Below are positions 13,429-24,201 of a DNA stretch of 64,000 nucleotides, in pieces (the stretch's first letter is position 1; each line of letters starts with the position of its first letter). The notes under the pieces are model-generated. The model saw nothing but the letters and a program-made list of their open reading frames with translations. It searched no databases and was not told the origin of the DNA. The DNA is from Varroa destructor. Its lineage: Eukaryota; Arthropoda; Arachnida; Mesostigmata; Varroidae. A program made the position numbers and the translations under genes. The stretch covers positions 56,858,671-56,922,670 of the forward strand of contig NW_019211455.1 in the NCBI RefSeq assembly GCF_002443255.2, in the 5' to 3' direction.

Positions 13429-15607
13429 ATGATAAAGCCACTCGCTAAAGTTCCAGCTAGTGTTTGGGCAAAATTCACCAGGTTATTCGGCGGCCTCGCG
13501 GCTGTAAGTATATATTTTGCCCCCCATCTTGAACATAGTCAAATAAAGTTTATTTCGCTATAGGTAATCATATAATAATCCCATAAACCATATAACGCTC
13601 GTAATCATATTGTTTGGTATCACAGAAACAGAAAAACACCTCGTTGTACTGGCTTATACTAATTCTAAAACAGACGCTTCCTTCTCTTGAGGCAAAACTG
13701 TGTAAATGAGCTTAATATAAACATGTACATATTACAGTGGATCTTATAATGGTGACAAAACGCCGCTTTAATAGGGTTTATCTCAAGCGACACCGTAATT
13801 AATCTAAGCCAAGCTTGGTTCCTGCTTTGAACCCTATCAAGAGCGTCATTGATGTATAGCACTATAATACTGATCTAATTATAGATGCTGAGATAAAGTT
13901 GAGTTAAGTAAAAGTACCCCGCAACTATGTGCGCTTGTTATTTTTTATAGAACTAATTCTCAAAACGATAATTTGTTTATTAAACAGTGGGGATTATATT
14001 TTCAGATTCAGTAAAAAAAAAATCAATAATCAGATGATGATTGCCAAGCTTTATGCGACAAGCATTGAAAATAGGAAACATATAATAACCACAATGGTCC
14101 CACTTACACATCCGTGTACTAGCGTTGGTGGATATTCCGTGTTAACCTACTGATATATCGTTACACATAGGAAAAAAAAGATAACATTATGTAACGGACG
14201 CAAGGCAGGAAAAGAAGAAGAAGATAAAGCTTTTTAATGAGCCATCTTTTAGAATTTCCACTAAGCTGTGTTGTATTTTCAAATGATTAAATGATCCTTA
14301 GTTGATATTTTGGCATAGTTTTATAGAATGATCATTGACCTGTTATGTGTCCCTGTTATGAATCAGAGGTTAAGGGTTAAACGCGTCTGATTTGTTGCTA
14401 TGTCTTATGAAAAAAAATCCAATCTCGCTTACTTGATCGAAACTTAAGATAGACCTTATGCGAAAAAATTATATAGAATTTAAAGCAAAACGCAAACGTT
14501 TTTATAATACGACCATAACTGCTCATAATTAAGCCGTGAACGAAAGTCTTGGAACGATATGTGACCATATGGACGACCGAATATATAGATGTAGAGGACG
14601 TAAATATTAAGACTAAGATTTGACTAACTAACTTTGCTCTAGTCTTCTCACGAACAGCTTATTATACTGAGTTTGTTTTACACGGTACGCACTATGCGGA
14701 CTCTGAATTACCTATTCCTGTCTTCTTGTGGGACGCTCTTGCTGTGTCCTAGCGATCCATGGGTATACCCAATACCGTAGATGTCGCAAAACTATTTGCA
14801 ACACCGCGAATATTGATATCAGTTTAAATTTAGTTATTCTTATTAAGTTACCGTACTTCCGTAATAAGTGTGGAAGTACGAGGCTGACGTGCAGCCTAGC
14901 AATTTATTAAATAGCGGCTTGAAGACTCCTGATGGACTCATGCTTTTGCTAGCAGATTAAAAGGTCAAATCTATTTGGAGTAACTGCGGCACAATAGCAT
15001 TGATGTATGCTTAATAATCTCATTATCCGAAAACGAATTCAGGCTCATTGTCACCGCATTACGGCAACGGATCTATGATGGGAGAGAAGCGATTTCACCA
15101 TTGTGTTCATTTCCGTAACTTAGACTTAGGTCATTCTGAGTTACAGATATTTACCCTCGACTTATTTAGCAGTCGGGCTATTTCCATAAAAATTAGACGG
15201 GCGAAAGGGTTTACGATGCATTGGCCGGCGCACCGCACTCGAAAATGAGTGACGTCCCAAAATAAAAAAGCACTAATACAAGAGCTAAACAATCGCTTTC
15301 ACTTCTATAGCGTTAACACAACCAGAAATGGTTCCGATTGTTGGCATCAAATAAGCAATTAACAATGACGATAAACTAACGGTAACGTAATTTAAGACAC
15401 ACACATTTGCTTCCAGCAGACTGTTTATATCAGACCGTCTTTATAAAATGATTGTATCTTTCGTGTGACATTGACTTTGTTCAAGCAATATAGTGGCCGC
15501 ACCTGTTACCGATAAAAGGTATCGCAATCTGTTCACTCTGAAGCTTAAACATGCTCTTTTCAGAACACGTGTATGTACTCATTAGCGCCTGTAATAATCA
15601 TATGAAA

Positions 15608-15658
<51 letters not shown>

Positions 15659-16329
15659 TGTAATACGTATGTTGTAATAGAAATACGGCGAGCTGTCAAA
15701 GAAGGTTTTCAATTCTGATTTGAAAAAGATTTTTAAAAAATTGTTCACTGAAAAACGGTCGAGCGAAACAGTTCCTTCTGTTCTACGGTGGCTTCATTCC
15801 TTCAAGTCTGAAGGAATGAAGCCACCGTAGAACTTCGGTTCCGTGTCAACCGAACTAAATTCTACCGGTCTTCCCTGTTTCTGAAGCTATTCATTAGTAT
15901 CCAAACCTAGAATATTAAAATCCAGAAGCGTGTTACAGATTTTTTGAAGCATGTCACAGATGTTGCTCGCAATTGCTCTAGTGTCCTTTGGCTATCCAAA
16001 ATCTAGAGACTGTCTAAATGCAGGAAGAAATCATATAAGAATTTACACTCATGTACCTCTTTTGGCTGATTTTTTGGTAACGCACCACAGACTACAAAAC
16101 GGACAGAAAACACTGTTTGCTCTTATATACACGCAGTATTAGGCGATGCCAAATCTCAAGATAAACAATAATACTCTCGCAAAATTGCAACATTATCATT
16201 TGGTTTCAGGTATTACGGACCGTAGCCGGATGTGGCGCGTTTAAAATGGGTCGTTTCCGCCATCGTGGTCTCTCGCAAAAACAGCCAGCCCAAAAATCCA
16301 GCGTGCAAAGCGGCATGCTGTGCCCTTAG
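13429..16329 (+). CDS. Possible two-exon small ORF upstream of PLA2
   Basis: Join 13429-13503 and 16210-16329, phase 0 at both ends, 64 residues. The first exon encodes MIKPLAKVPASVWAKFTRL plus a Gly/Ala end, an amphipathic basic N-terminus resembling a mitochondrial or membrane-targeting sequence, with donor GCT|gtaagt. The second follows acceptor catttggtttcag and is Arg/Lys/Gln-rich, ending in TAG at 16327-16329. The stop is two bases before the PLA2 ATG, so the second exon may really be the 5' leader of the PLA2 mRNA. I do not recognise the product. Evidence is open frame and splice signals only. Confidence 0.22.
15611..15656. repeat. (TA)23 microsatellite
   Basis: The longest TA array in the window, about 120 bases before the perfect hairpin at 15780. 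Confidence 0.95.
15780..15833. repeat. Perfect 25-bp inverted repeat with 4-nt loop
   Basis: The left arm 15780-15804 is the exact reverse complement of 15809-15833; the spacer is AGTC. The arms begin GTTCTACGGTGGC and end CACCGTAGAAC. Too short and too perfect for an animal miRNA precursor. It could be a recent fold-back insertion, a cruciform-forming site or a sequencing or assembly fold-back. Confidence 0.9.
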
Positions 16330-16331
16330 AG

Positions 16332-16487
16332 ATGAGACCGGTATTTGTCACTGTGGGGGCGCTGCTTTCGTCTCCTGTTCTGGCTCCGCCCCCACTGAAA
16401 GCGACCCATTCATTTAACCAGAACAGCTTACCGCCTTTACCATCGTTTGATTATAGAAACCACTTGCGTGAACAAATATTGCCCCAG
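16332..16487 (+). CDS. PLA2 exon 1, putative signal peptide
   Basis: Encodes 52 residues starting MRPVFVTVGALLSSPVLA, a short basic N-terminus followed by a hydrophobic core as in a signal peptide. The ATG has a purine at -3. The same frame has a TAA at 16242-16244, so translation cannot start much further upstream in this exon. The donor is CCCCAG|gtatgg in phase 0, which fits exon 2. Linking to exon 2 crosses a 2146-nt intron and is inferred. An alternative signal exon elsewhere in 13-18 kb cannot be excluded. Confidence 0.4.
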
Positions 16488-19400
16488 GTATGGTGTCTAG
16501 CAATAGGCGAATCTCAAATGATGTACCTTAGTGCGAATACTAAATACAACTGCAAAATATAACCTAACGTATATATAGGTCTAATGCTTTCCGTATATGC
16601 CTATGGAATATATATACATAAAGCTATAGCGAGAAAAATGTTTCGAACTTTCACTTTAATTTAAATGGCAAACACTGTTTTGTGAGTTGATTACGATTGC
16701 TCACTATCAGTGATGTCTAGTGCTGTAGATTAAATAGGAATGTATGAAGTTACCGTTTAGGGGAAGTTGAACGTTTTCAAAGGTATCTTCGGCGAAGGAT
16801 AACCTCTTTTTCAACTGATACGGTGTTTCAATGCATAGAGCCCAAATATGAAAATTACCAAGGCCAACTTCGCTCTATCAACAATCGTAGGGCCTTGGCT
16901 TTTTCCAGACAATTTGATTTTCGAGAACGCTATTGCTTACCTAAAGCCTTACCCTTGTCTATCGTGCACGGCTTCCACGTTTTTGGTAAAATACGTAAAA
17001 GAGTTGAATAGCCTTGGGCTCTCTTTTATAGATAACACAAATTCGTATCATCTGCCGGTTTTTTTTTAGCCATATGAACCTCAATGCTGACTACCTTCCT
17101 ATAGGGCTATTGCTGATGTACGCAGAGCGGTTACTGATGAGGCGAAAAGAGATCAGGAGACTTACGTGGTTCTTCTATAGAACTGCTATCCAAACGCTGT
17201 TCCTGTCCTTGACCACGTCATCAATGGTCACTCTCAAGTGTTTCTGAAGGCCGCTAAGTATACCTTGAGTGATACCCTTCATTGTGCGGTTTGCCTGGCA
17301 AAGCATTTCGATACCTGTACGAAAAAAAAAATTAGCGATCGTGCGAAGATGTTCGACAAAAGCGCATCGATGTAATCAACCTTCGCGATTCCTCTTAGGG
17401 TGCTGGATGATTGGGCACTTTTGGGAATTATAATAACAATACATTTTACCCAAACTTCTAGAATTCCTATCTCATCCCGTTTGTTCAGTTATCGAAATAT
17501 CTGCGCGTTTTTGAAGCCAAACTTAACATATATTAACCCATACCATTCGTTGCATTGATAATAAATTTGGTTGATTAACTTACCTATACAAATATATTTG
17601 AAATAAGAGACTGTTAGCCCACCGTTTCTTTGTTACATAGAAACATCCTGATTATTCTTCGTATGGAAACATATTGCGCTCTCGGTATCATCTGCGGGAA
17701 ACTTTTACTGTTATACCCTGAGTTTTATGTCGTTGGAAGCGCATTTCTTCACGATGCTAACGCGACAACTTCCTCGCCTATTAGCCGGAAGGATTCAGAA
17801 GTTACCTTGTTTCGAACTTAGACGTAGGCGCATTTCGACCTTTCGGCAACAATCTCAATAGCAGTAATAAAAGCGATAATAATGCTCCATTCGACTTGTC
17901 GGATTTGCCGAACCTTAAAGTCGACCTGGGTTTAGTATAACGCTAAACTTAGGCGCTAACGTTTGTTTTTTTACGAAAGCGTACGTGTGCGAATTGAATA
18001 TCAGCGAACTTAAGTTCTTGACCGATCATAGATATTGTCATTACTACATCCAATCACTGATAGTGAACGCCAGCTGATAGTTACATACTAGGACATATTC
18101 TCTAGCGTAGAGTATATATACAAAAGTTACTATAAGCCGAAGGATAAAAGTTTTCCACAGAAAAAGCTCGACTCCAAGCTCAAGAATAGGATTTCGTAGA
18201 AGAGTGCAATAATGAGCACTGATAAATGATCTAAATGAACGTAGCGTTCGGAACTTGCTACTTAATCCTGTAGGCTCTTCTAATCGAATTTTGACTTAAA
18301 CTGTTCCAAATATAGACCGAGCCAATCATCAAAACTTTCTAGCTTCACAATGCAATCTCGGTGTAACGCCAAGACGATATTAGAAGATTATTCGTTTCTT
18401 CAAAGCGATCGCCAACACGCCGCTCATGAGAATAGGAAAGAAGCAATAGCAAACGTCTGTACACATGTAATACATAATATAGATACAAAATAAGAAGTTT
18501 TTCCATAAAAAGTGACGCGCATTCCCGTAGGATGATGGCCATATTCAGGTCCCATTTCTTCAATTGACCTAATTAAGCCTGTTTGCTTTTTCTAATAACG
18601 TCAATGATAATTAATCTATTTACCGCCCGGCAGGTGATTTATTTTCGGTCACATGCCATGCTTCGCAGGGAACATGCTCGTCGAGTGCTAGTAGAGGCTC
18701 CTTTGCTTGTCCATGAGGATCCTGCAAGGAGACATGATATGTCTGATGCCGCTTGGTTTGTCTCGTCATCGGAGGATCAGCTAGCACAAAGTGCGTAATC
18801 TTTCTTCCATATATTGAAGCTGTTCAAAGAATTCTTTGGTGGAAAACTTTGAACACTAGCGGTGATACGTTAAATACGTTTTCGAAAACGGCGATATATG
18901 ATTTTTGTAACTCTTAACAACCGTAGTGCATATTGAAATGGAAATATAGTCTAGAAACTAGAATTTAAAATACAGGCAAAATCGCTAGGGGCTGTTAGAA
19001 ATTTCTAATACGATCAAAGCGGGCTGAGGTCATATCTTGATGATGGATATTACGGGACGGCCTGTTACAAGTATTATACTTGGATGACACTGCCATCCAT
19101 GGTAATATCGTATGCATTTTTCATAATAGAACATTACATACGACCCCACGATCACATCGAATAAGTTCTAGCTAATGGAGAAATTTTTCGCGCGACATAA
19201 TTATTAAACTAGAAAAATGTCTCCTACAAATTTGTACTCGTAGACGACGCTTTTGATTTATCGTCTCAAGATATTCCGGTAGACCATATAGTTGGCCAAT
19301 CGGAACTCCCATCCACATCAGTCAATACAGGGACTAAAAGGTTTCAAGCTGGTATTCAGCGATCGTGCACAGAGAAGTCAAGAAAGTCGCCGTTGACAAC

Positions 19401-22400
19401 GAAAGTGGCTGAGGAAGCTACAAGGTGAGAAATAATCTGTACCACTGTAATTTCCATTTATAAAAGAAAAATATCAGAAAGATTTGCATTTCCTATGCAG
19501 AAAATTCGTTGATCGTGTTTATAGGCTATGTTTTCTACGTTAACCCTTTCAATATATGGAGATCTAGCAAAGAACATTTACCTTTGAATTTAAATATCTA
19601 TTTGGGTGAGTTACATTTAAATTGTGTTCTAGTGATTTATTGTACAAGTGTCATTGCATATATCGCCAGGGGGTATAGAGATTGTAAAAAAGCATTTGAT
19701 TGGAGCCAGCATGATCGGTTACGGAAGCGCAAGTGGCAGTCTCATATAGAAGGGGTAATCCCTTGAGGCATAGCTTCCCTACGATGATGTCCAGTCATCG
19801 TCACAGCAGTCAGTTTCCGCGTCATGGGTCATGCAGTAGACACGAACGGACATGACACATCGCTAACATTGTCTTATGTACTGTTGAGCGTCAGAACTAG
19901 GAACGTAGGGAACGATACAAATGTTCACGTTTTCTACGTTACTATTATCTGAAATTACCAAAATCACTAATTTCAGTCTTCAGTCAAAAACTTTGTGCGT
20001 GGCCAACGGTTCGGTGTCAGCGGTCACTTATCACTGCATGCATTTTCGAATAACAAACATGTTATAGAAGGGACACAATATATACATTTTATAGCACTCA
20101 ATGAAACTAACCTGAGAAGTTTTTTAATCCTAGTGAACCCGTAAAATTGACGGCCGTACTGTAAATAGTGTTCTGCGAAATATAACAAAAACCCATTTCA
20201 GCGCGGCAAAGGACAAATCGAAATTAATGTTTGCAAGTGCAGATGCTGAGTCCGGAAGAGAAGACGGTGCTGGCAGAATATCAGGGCGCCCAAGTAATGT
20301 CGGACCCAGTTATCAAGAAACAAGTTTAATTTTCCCGTCACACGACAGGGAAGTTACCTTATCAAACCAAGAAAGCAGTATAGTCTTATCGCAGGAGAGC
20401 GATAGCGTCACATTACCGAATCGAAGTAGCAGCAACAGCGGCAATGCTGCGGCATCGAGCCAAGCCAATAACAACCAAACGTCAAACCAAAAAGTCAATA
20501 CAGGGTTATTAAAAAAAAATGCAATCGGTATTACGTTGATTAATGATAAACGAAATGGTGCGTCAACTTTCGATAAAGGCGAACACGATTCGGTAAATTC
20601 TGGCCAGACCACTAGCGGGGCTTCACTATCCGATCAAAAAGATGGTCATGCCGGTATAGCTCAGAGCCAAATTGCCATTCAAGATAGTGGTTCTATATTT
20701 TCGCAAGCAACAGGTGCTGCATCTGAATCAGTTCAGCAAGGAAAGAGTAATGCTTTGTTACCGAACTTGCGGAACACCCTTGTGGCATCAGGCCATCGAA
20801 GCAACTCTGTCCTGACGAACGAAGAGAATGGAGTTGTTGTTGTTCCAGGCCATGGGAGTGGCGGGTCCAGTTTGTCAGGCAGTCAGACAAGTGGTGCCGT
20901 TCTACCTAAAGGAAGCAGCAATCTATTAACCAATACTGGTGATAGCGACGTAACGCTATCGAAGGTGAGCAGTAGTACGACTGATTTAACCCAAGGAGTA
21001 AGCTCTGGGCCGTCGAACAAGGGGGCCACTCGACTTGTTCTATCTAGCCAGACGAGTGGTAGCGTACCTCATAAAAATCCTGCTGTCCAAGATAATTCGC
21101 GATCTTCGGATAAGTCAGTGATACATCGGGAGCTTAATCTTGATCATCGGCCGCTCGAGGGACTTCCACAGCTGATGGACGAGGTAGAGCAAAAATTTGC
21201 GGAAATGAGTGATGTCGTTGACCCAAATCGCGTCCAGCAGCTTGCCAAGGTAAGGCTATCCGATAATACTAATATCGATATAACTTTCTAACAAAATGAA
21301 GATTAATTGTACCCTATGCAGTGAAAACAATTGTGTTAATAATATGTTCTAGCTTAATTTGCATTTCCAAAATATCCGATTTGTCTGAGCGAGCCGCCTC
21401 AAAAAGGCAGTGCATTTTAGATAGGCAAGTGAATAATAGGACAAGGTTCTCACCGAGAGCTGACTAGGTTCAGCTGCATGTCTGCCCGATACATTATCCG
21501 AATCGTAACTGTAAATTTAACACTTCAGGACCAATGAAGTTTTAAAACTAAAAAATTGGAAATTATTTACCATCTACTAGTTAATTATGCCTGGATTATA
21601 ATCTCATCCCGAAAATGACTCGACAAACAGACGCCTGCGTGTAATACGCCAATAGAAAAGTTAGTGGCAAGGCAAGCATATTTCTGCTTTTTGGCAAGTT
21701 TTTATACTTACATTAAACATGTTTTGCGCGTATACGAATCTTTAGCCCCAAAATTGCAATTACGATCTAGACTTTGATGTACCTCTCCGCTTTCTGTATT
21801 TTGTTATTTTTGTACGTCACGAATGCTGCCCAGCATTAATTATTGTTTGTTCCACGTTTCCGATATTTAATTTTTGCTTGTACGAAACAAAAAAAAACTC
21901 CTTCTTATGTGTGAATGCTACTCGACTATTTTCCCTTCAGTCATGATTTATTTTTCATATGTATGTTCTCTGATTGATAATCAGTCAATGTTTTTATAAC
22001 GATGAAGGTGATGGCGGCTTGGGACGCCCACCGTAAGAAAGTGGAGGAAAGCCTGGGCCTGGAAGAGGGTGCTGACGTTGCTGACAGAAGACCTACAATG
22101 CAGACGACAACATCGAGTTCAGCAGCTACATTTCAACTCTTTGGTAGATGCTTTAGTATGGTTCATCCTTTGTTTTCAATGCGTTCTCCCTAGAACCATA
22201 GTCTGGGTCGAAACAAATTGACATTTTTTCCATACGCACAAAATACGTTGTATTAAAAAGATCGTGAGATAAGAGAACATTACAAACAGTTAATTTGATG
22301 TTTCTTTTGTAACGACAAAAAAAAAAGATAGAACATAATGTTGGAAATTTATATGGAGATTATATGTATATTTTAGGAACTTCGAGACGTGTGGTTGGAC

Positions 22401-24201
22401 GCAGCTGGCGACGCATTGCATCCCGTCTTTTTACAGATTCTCTTAAAAAAATGTTGCTCATATTTCCTGGTAAGTCTGTCTTGATTCGTTGAAAATATAG
22501 CACTAAATCTCAGCACGGTAAAATTATGCTCGTTTACATGAACACCTGTATCATGAACAAGGATCGCCATGGTCCTGTTGAACGAACTAATACCTAAACA
22601 TTCTTTAGAACTTATTCCGATAGTGACTGGTTTGCATAAGAAAAAAAAGAGAAAAAAAAAAAAAAAACCGTCATTTGTCTTCTCTACGATGAAAGGAACG
22701 ATCTGGTGTGGCGCTGGAAACAAAGCAAATAATGACACCGAACGTCTGGGAGCCCATAACGAAACCGACGCGTGCTGCCGGGAACATGATTTGAACAGTG
22801 ATTATATCGCCGCCGGCCAGATTGCCCACGATTACGGCAATATTCACAATAAGTACTCATTTACAATGTTAGTATTTTGCAATTTAGCTATTTGTCAAAA
22901 ACAAACATAAATAATTAAACACGTTTATTCAGGAAATAAAAACGTTGAAACCGATTATGTGTCTGCAAGATGTTAATAAACAAATAGCTCTGTCACTGGC
23001 TCACACTACCTGAGAGCCATTTTCAGATCTGGCAGCGCTCACTGTTGTAGCTTCTGTGGTAGGAAGGTCTATCAATATAAGCCTAGAGCAAGCTTTAAAC
23101 TTGTAAAGCTTCGCTATCCTTGGTTGGTCAGTTGGTCAGGAACAGTTATGTTGCGAATTTTCCCGCGATATCTTTGATGGTACCATATTTGAGCGCAAAA
23201 AAAAGTCAGTTTTGCTGGGTATCCTTTTAAATATGTACTTATTTCGGGTATGGCTGTACTTGACCCTCTGCATTCTAGTATGGCTATTCCCACCCTGTGA
23301 CACTCATCTCTACAGAGGGTCTGAGTTGATGTTTCATAGTCGATTCTGTACTATTGCAGGAGTAGTTGTGAGAGCGATTCGCGATTTCGGGAGTGTCTCC
23401 TGCGCAACGTGGCTGGAAACGGCAGCGATTCGTCCGAGGCGGTCGGATACCTTTATTTTACGATTATTAAACCCAAGTGTTTCACCAAAGTGCCCAGCAC
23501 AACCATTGCACCTAGTGGCAACTGCACTGAGTAAGTGGCTTACGTAGGAAAAGCAAAGGCTTCTCGTTAGCTATAATGCAAACCACGGACTGCGTAGATG
23601 ACAACTTGTACGGATGTTATACTAAACTAGCGCTAGCGGCAAATGTTGACCGTATTACTTAAATGTCTAGTTACGCTAAATAGCGGGCCTAAATATAGCC
23701 AAGATGCACACACGATAAAAGCTCAGTGAGAATTTTTGCCGGTTTAGGATAACCGTTACCAAATAAAGGCAAGCTTTTATGTAGATAGATATGTTAAGTT
23801 ATTTATGTAAAATTATATTATTATTTCTGCTACAAGCATCTATGTTAAATGATCATGTCACTTCAATTCCATTCTTTGCAAGTAGCTGTTACGTATCGAT
23901 CTATTAGGATTTTTATAATTACAGTCAACTACCATTAGACAGGATATATAAGCTAGTCACCGTATCTGTTGTTACGTTGGACGCCAATATTGTCAACTTT
24001 AGGGCTAAAGAACGTTGCGGGCGATCGGTTAACAGCGACGTAAACTTAACGGAGTGGACAATCCGTGAAAACCCAGATTTCCCCGAGCCAGATCCTCGAA
24101 ATCGTCTACTGGACGCAGTGCTTGCGGCGCTATCGACCATCCGTTATCTGTTTCCACGCGGTCTTGCCGAATCCTCGGGATCGATACCACTTTTTGGGTA
24201 G
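16332..24201 (+). CDS. Secreted group III phospholipase A2, eight-exon gene
   Basis: Predicted to hydrolyse the sn-2 ester of phospholipids in a Ca2+-dependent way outside the cell or in the secretory route. Model: join 16332-16487, 18634-18790, 19244-19424, 20202-21249, 22008-22143, 22609-22867, 23360-23530, 23925-24201. All introns are GT-AG and all phases match, giving 794 residues. Seen: a signal-like N-terminus, a long Ser-rich insert (about 196-470), a Lys-rich stretch (570-579), a WCGAGN Ca2+ loop (592-597), DACCREHD (613-620) with catalytic His619-Asp620, CESD (649-652) and FRECL (655-659), then KCF (685-687). This order is diagnostic for the group III family. Odd: two normally paired cysteines are Asn622 and Ser651, and the protein is much longer than a bare catalytic domain. 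Exons 4-8 are the firmest; exon 1 and exon 2 rest on phase and splice sites only. No AATAAA was seen soon after the stop. Confidence 0.8.
17105..17372 (+). pseudogene. Decayed coding relic in PLA2 intron 1
   Basis: One frame is open except for one TAG: AIADVRRAVTDEAKRDQETY, stop, then VPVLDHVINGHSQVFLKAAK and TLHCAVCLAKHFDTCT, ending at a further stop. The protein-like composition with a single break suggests an old gene or transposon piece. I do not recognise it. Confidence 0.2.
18634..18790 (+). CDS. PLA2 exon 2, N-terminal domain
   Basis: The frame opens after acceptor gcccggcag and ends at ACAAA|gtgcgt in phase 1. It encodes a charged segment (VIYFRSHAML, then Arg- and Glu-rich, then DMSDAAWFVSSSEDQLAQ). 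Secreted group III enzymes of animals often carry a poorly conserved N-terminal domain before the catalytic core, which would suit this position. No family motif is visible, so placement depends on splice phase and open frame. Confidence 0.45.
19244..19424 (+). CDS. PLA2 exon 3
   Basis: Starts after acceptor gtactcgtag with two bases that complete the phase-1 codon of exon 2, and ends at CTACAAG|gtgaga in phase 2, completed by the first base of exon 4. It encodes DAFDLSSQDIPVDHIVGQSE followed by a Ser/Thr/Lys-rich stretch. It contains no ATG in frame, so it is easy to miss in a start-based search. The strong donor and matching phases on both sides support it. Confidence 0.55.
20202..21249 (+). 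CDS. PLA2 exon 4, Ser/Asn/Gln/Gly-rich insert
   Basis: The longest open exon in the window, residues 165-514, between acceptor cccatttcag and donor GCCAAG|gtaagg. Residues about 196-470 are low-complexity and hydrophilic, with a loose repeated unit (REVTLSNQE, DSVTLPNRS, TSGASLSDQ, TSGAVLPKG, SDVTLSKVS). There is no cysteine in the exon. N-glycosylation sequons such as NRS and NQT are present. From about residue 473 the composition changes to a Leu/Glu-rich, helix-like segment (PLEGLPQLMDEVEQKF) that continues into exon 5. The role is unknown; a mucin-like or adhesive linker is an inference. Confidence 0.75.
22008..22143 (+). CDS. PLA2 exon 5, helical linker
   Basis: Acceptor ataacgatgaag, phase 0 after exon 4. 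It encodes VMAAWDAHRKKVEESLGLEE, then an acidic and Thr/Ser-rich part, residues 515-559. With the end of exon 4 it forms a continuous amphipathic stretch (EQKFAEM...VQQLAKVMAAWDAHRKKVEE), which supports the junction. The donor is CTTTG|gtagat, leaving one base that pairs with the two bases opening exon 6 to make Glu560. Confidence 0.65.
22609..22867 (+). CDS. PLA2 exon 6, Ca2+ loop and catalytic His-Asp
   Basis: Acceptor acattctttag, donor ACAAT|gttagt (phase 2). Residues 570-579 are KKKKRKKKKK, then about a dozen residues lead to GTIWCGAGNKA and TDACCREHD, the group III PLA2 signature. Ca2+ ligands expected from the family are backbone atoms of the WCGAG loop and Asp620; His619 is the catalytic base. 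The cysteine expected two positions after Asp620 is Asn622. A sequon N610-E-T precedes the active site. The Lys stretch is encoded by an A-rich run that includes about 15 consecutive A, a possible sequencing or slippage site. Confidence 0.9.
23360..23530 (+). CDS. PLA2 exon 7, second half of catalytic core
   Basis: Acceptor actattgcag, donor ACTGA|gtaagt, a very good match to consensus. Residues 646-703 include SSCESDSRFRECLLRN, YLYF and KPKCF, which align with the CxCDxxFxxCL and YFxxxxxxCF parts of the family. Asp652, equivalent to the Asp that orients the active-site His, is kept. The cysteine normally just before it is Ser651. NGS and NCT sequons are present. There is no ATG-led frame here, so the exon shows only by family pattern and splice sites. 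Confidence 0.88.
23925..24201 (+). CDS. PLA2 exon 8, C-terminal extension
   Basis: Acceptor tttataattacag; the first base completes Asp703. It encodes 91 residues ending in TAG. One cysteine (Cys734, in ERCGRS) could pair with Cys701, as the small C-terminal disulfide loop does in the family. A Pro-rich acidic stretch (NPDFPEPDPRNR) follows, then a hydrophobic helix-like end. No family motif beyond the cysteine, so the exact C-terminus is less sure than exons 6-7. Confidence 0.6.

Noticed and set aside
15560..15748. Minus frame with an Ile-Tyr repeat
   Set aside because: Shadow of the (TA)23 microsatellite.
19509..19766. 85-codon + strand frame within PLA2 intron 3
   Set aside because: Not needed for the phased model, and it shows no motif and no flanking splice sites.
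20313..20612. 99-codon minus-strand frame
   Set aside because: Antisense shadow of the long PLA2 exon 4.
22373..22738. 121-codon minus-strand frame
   Set aside because: Lies over PLA2 exon 6 and its intron on the opposite strand; the + strand has the family motifs.
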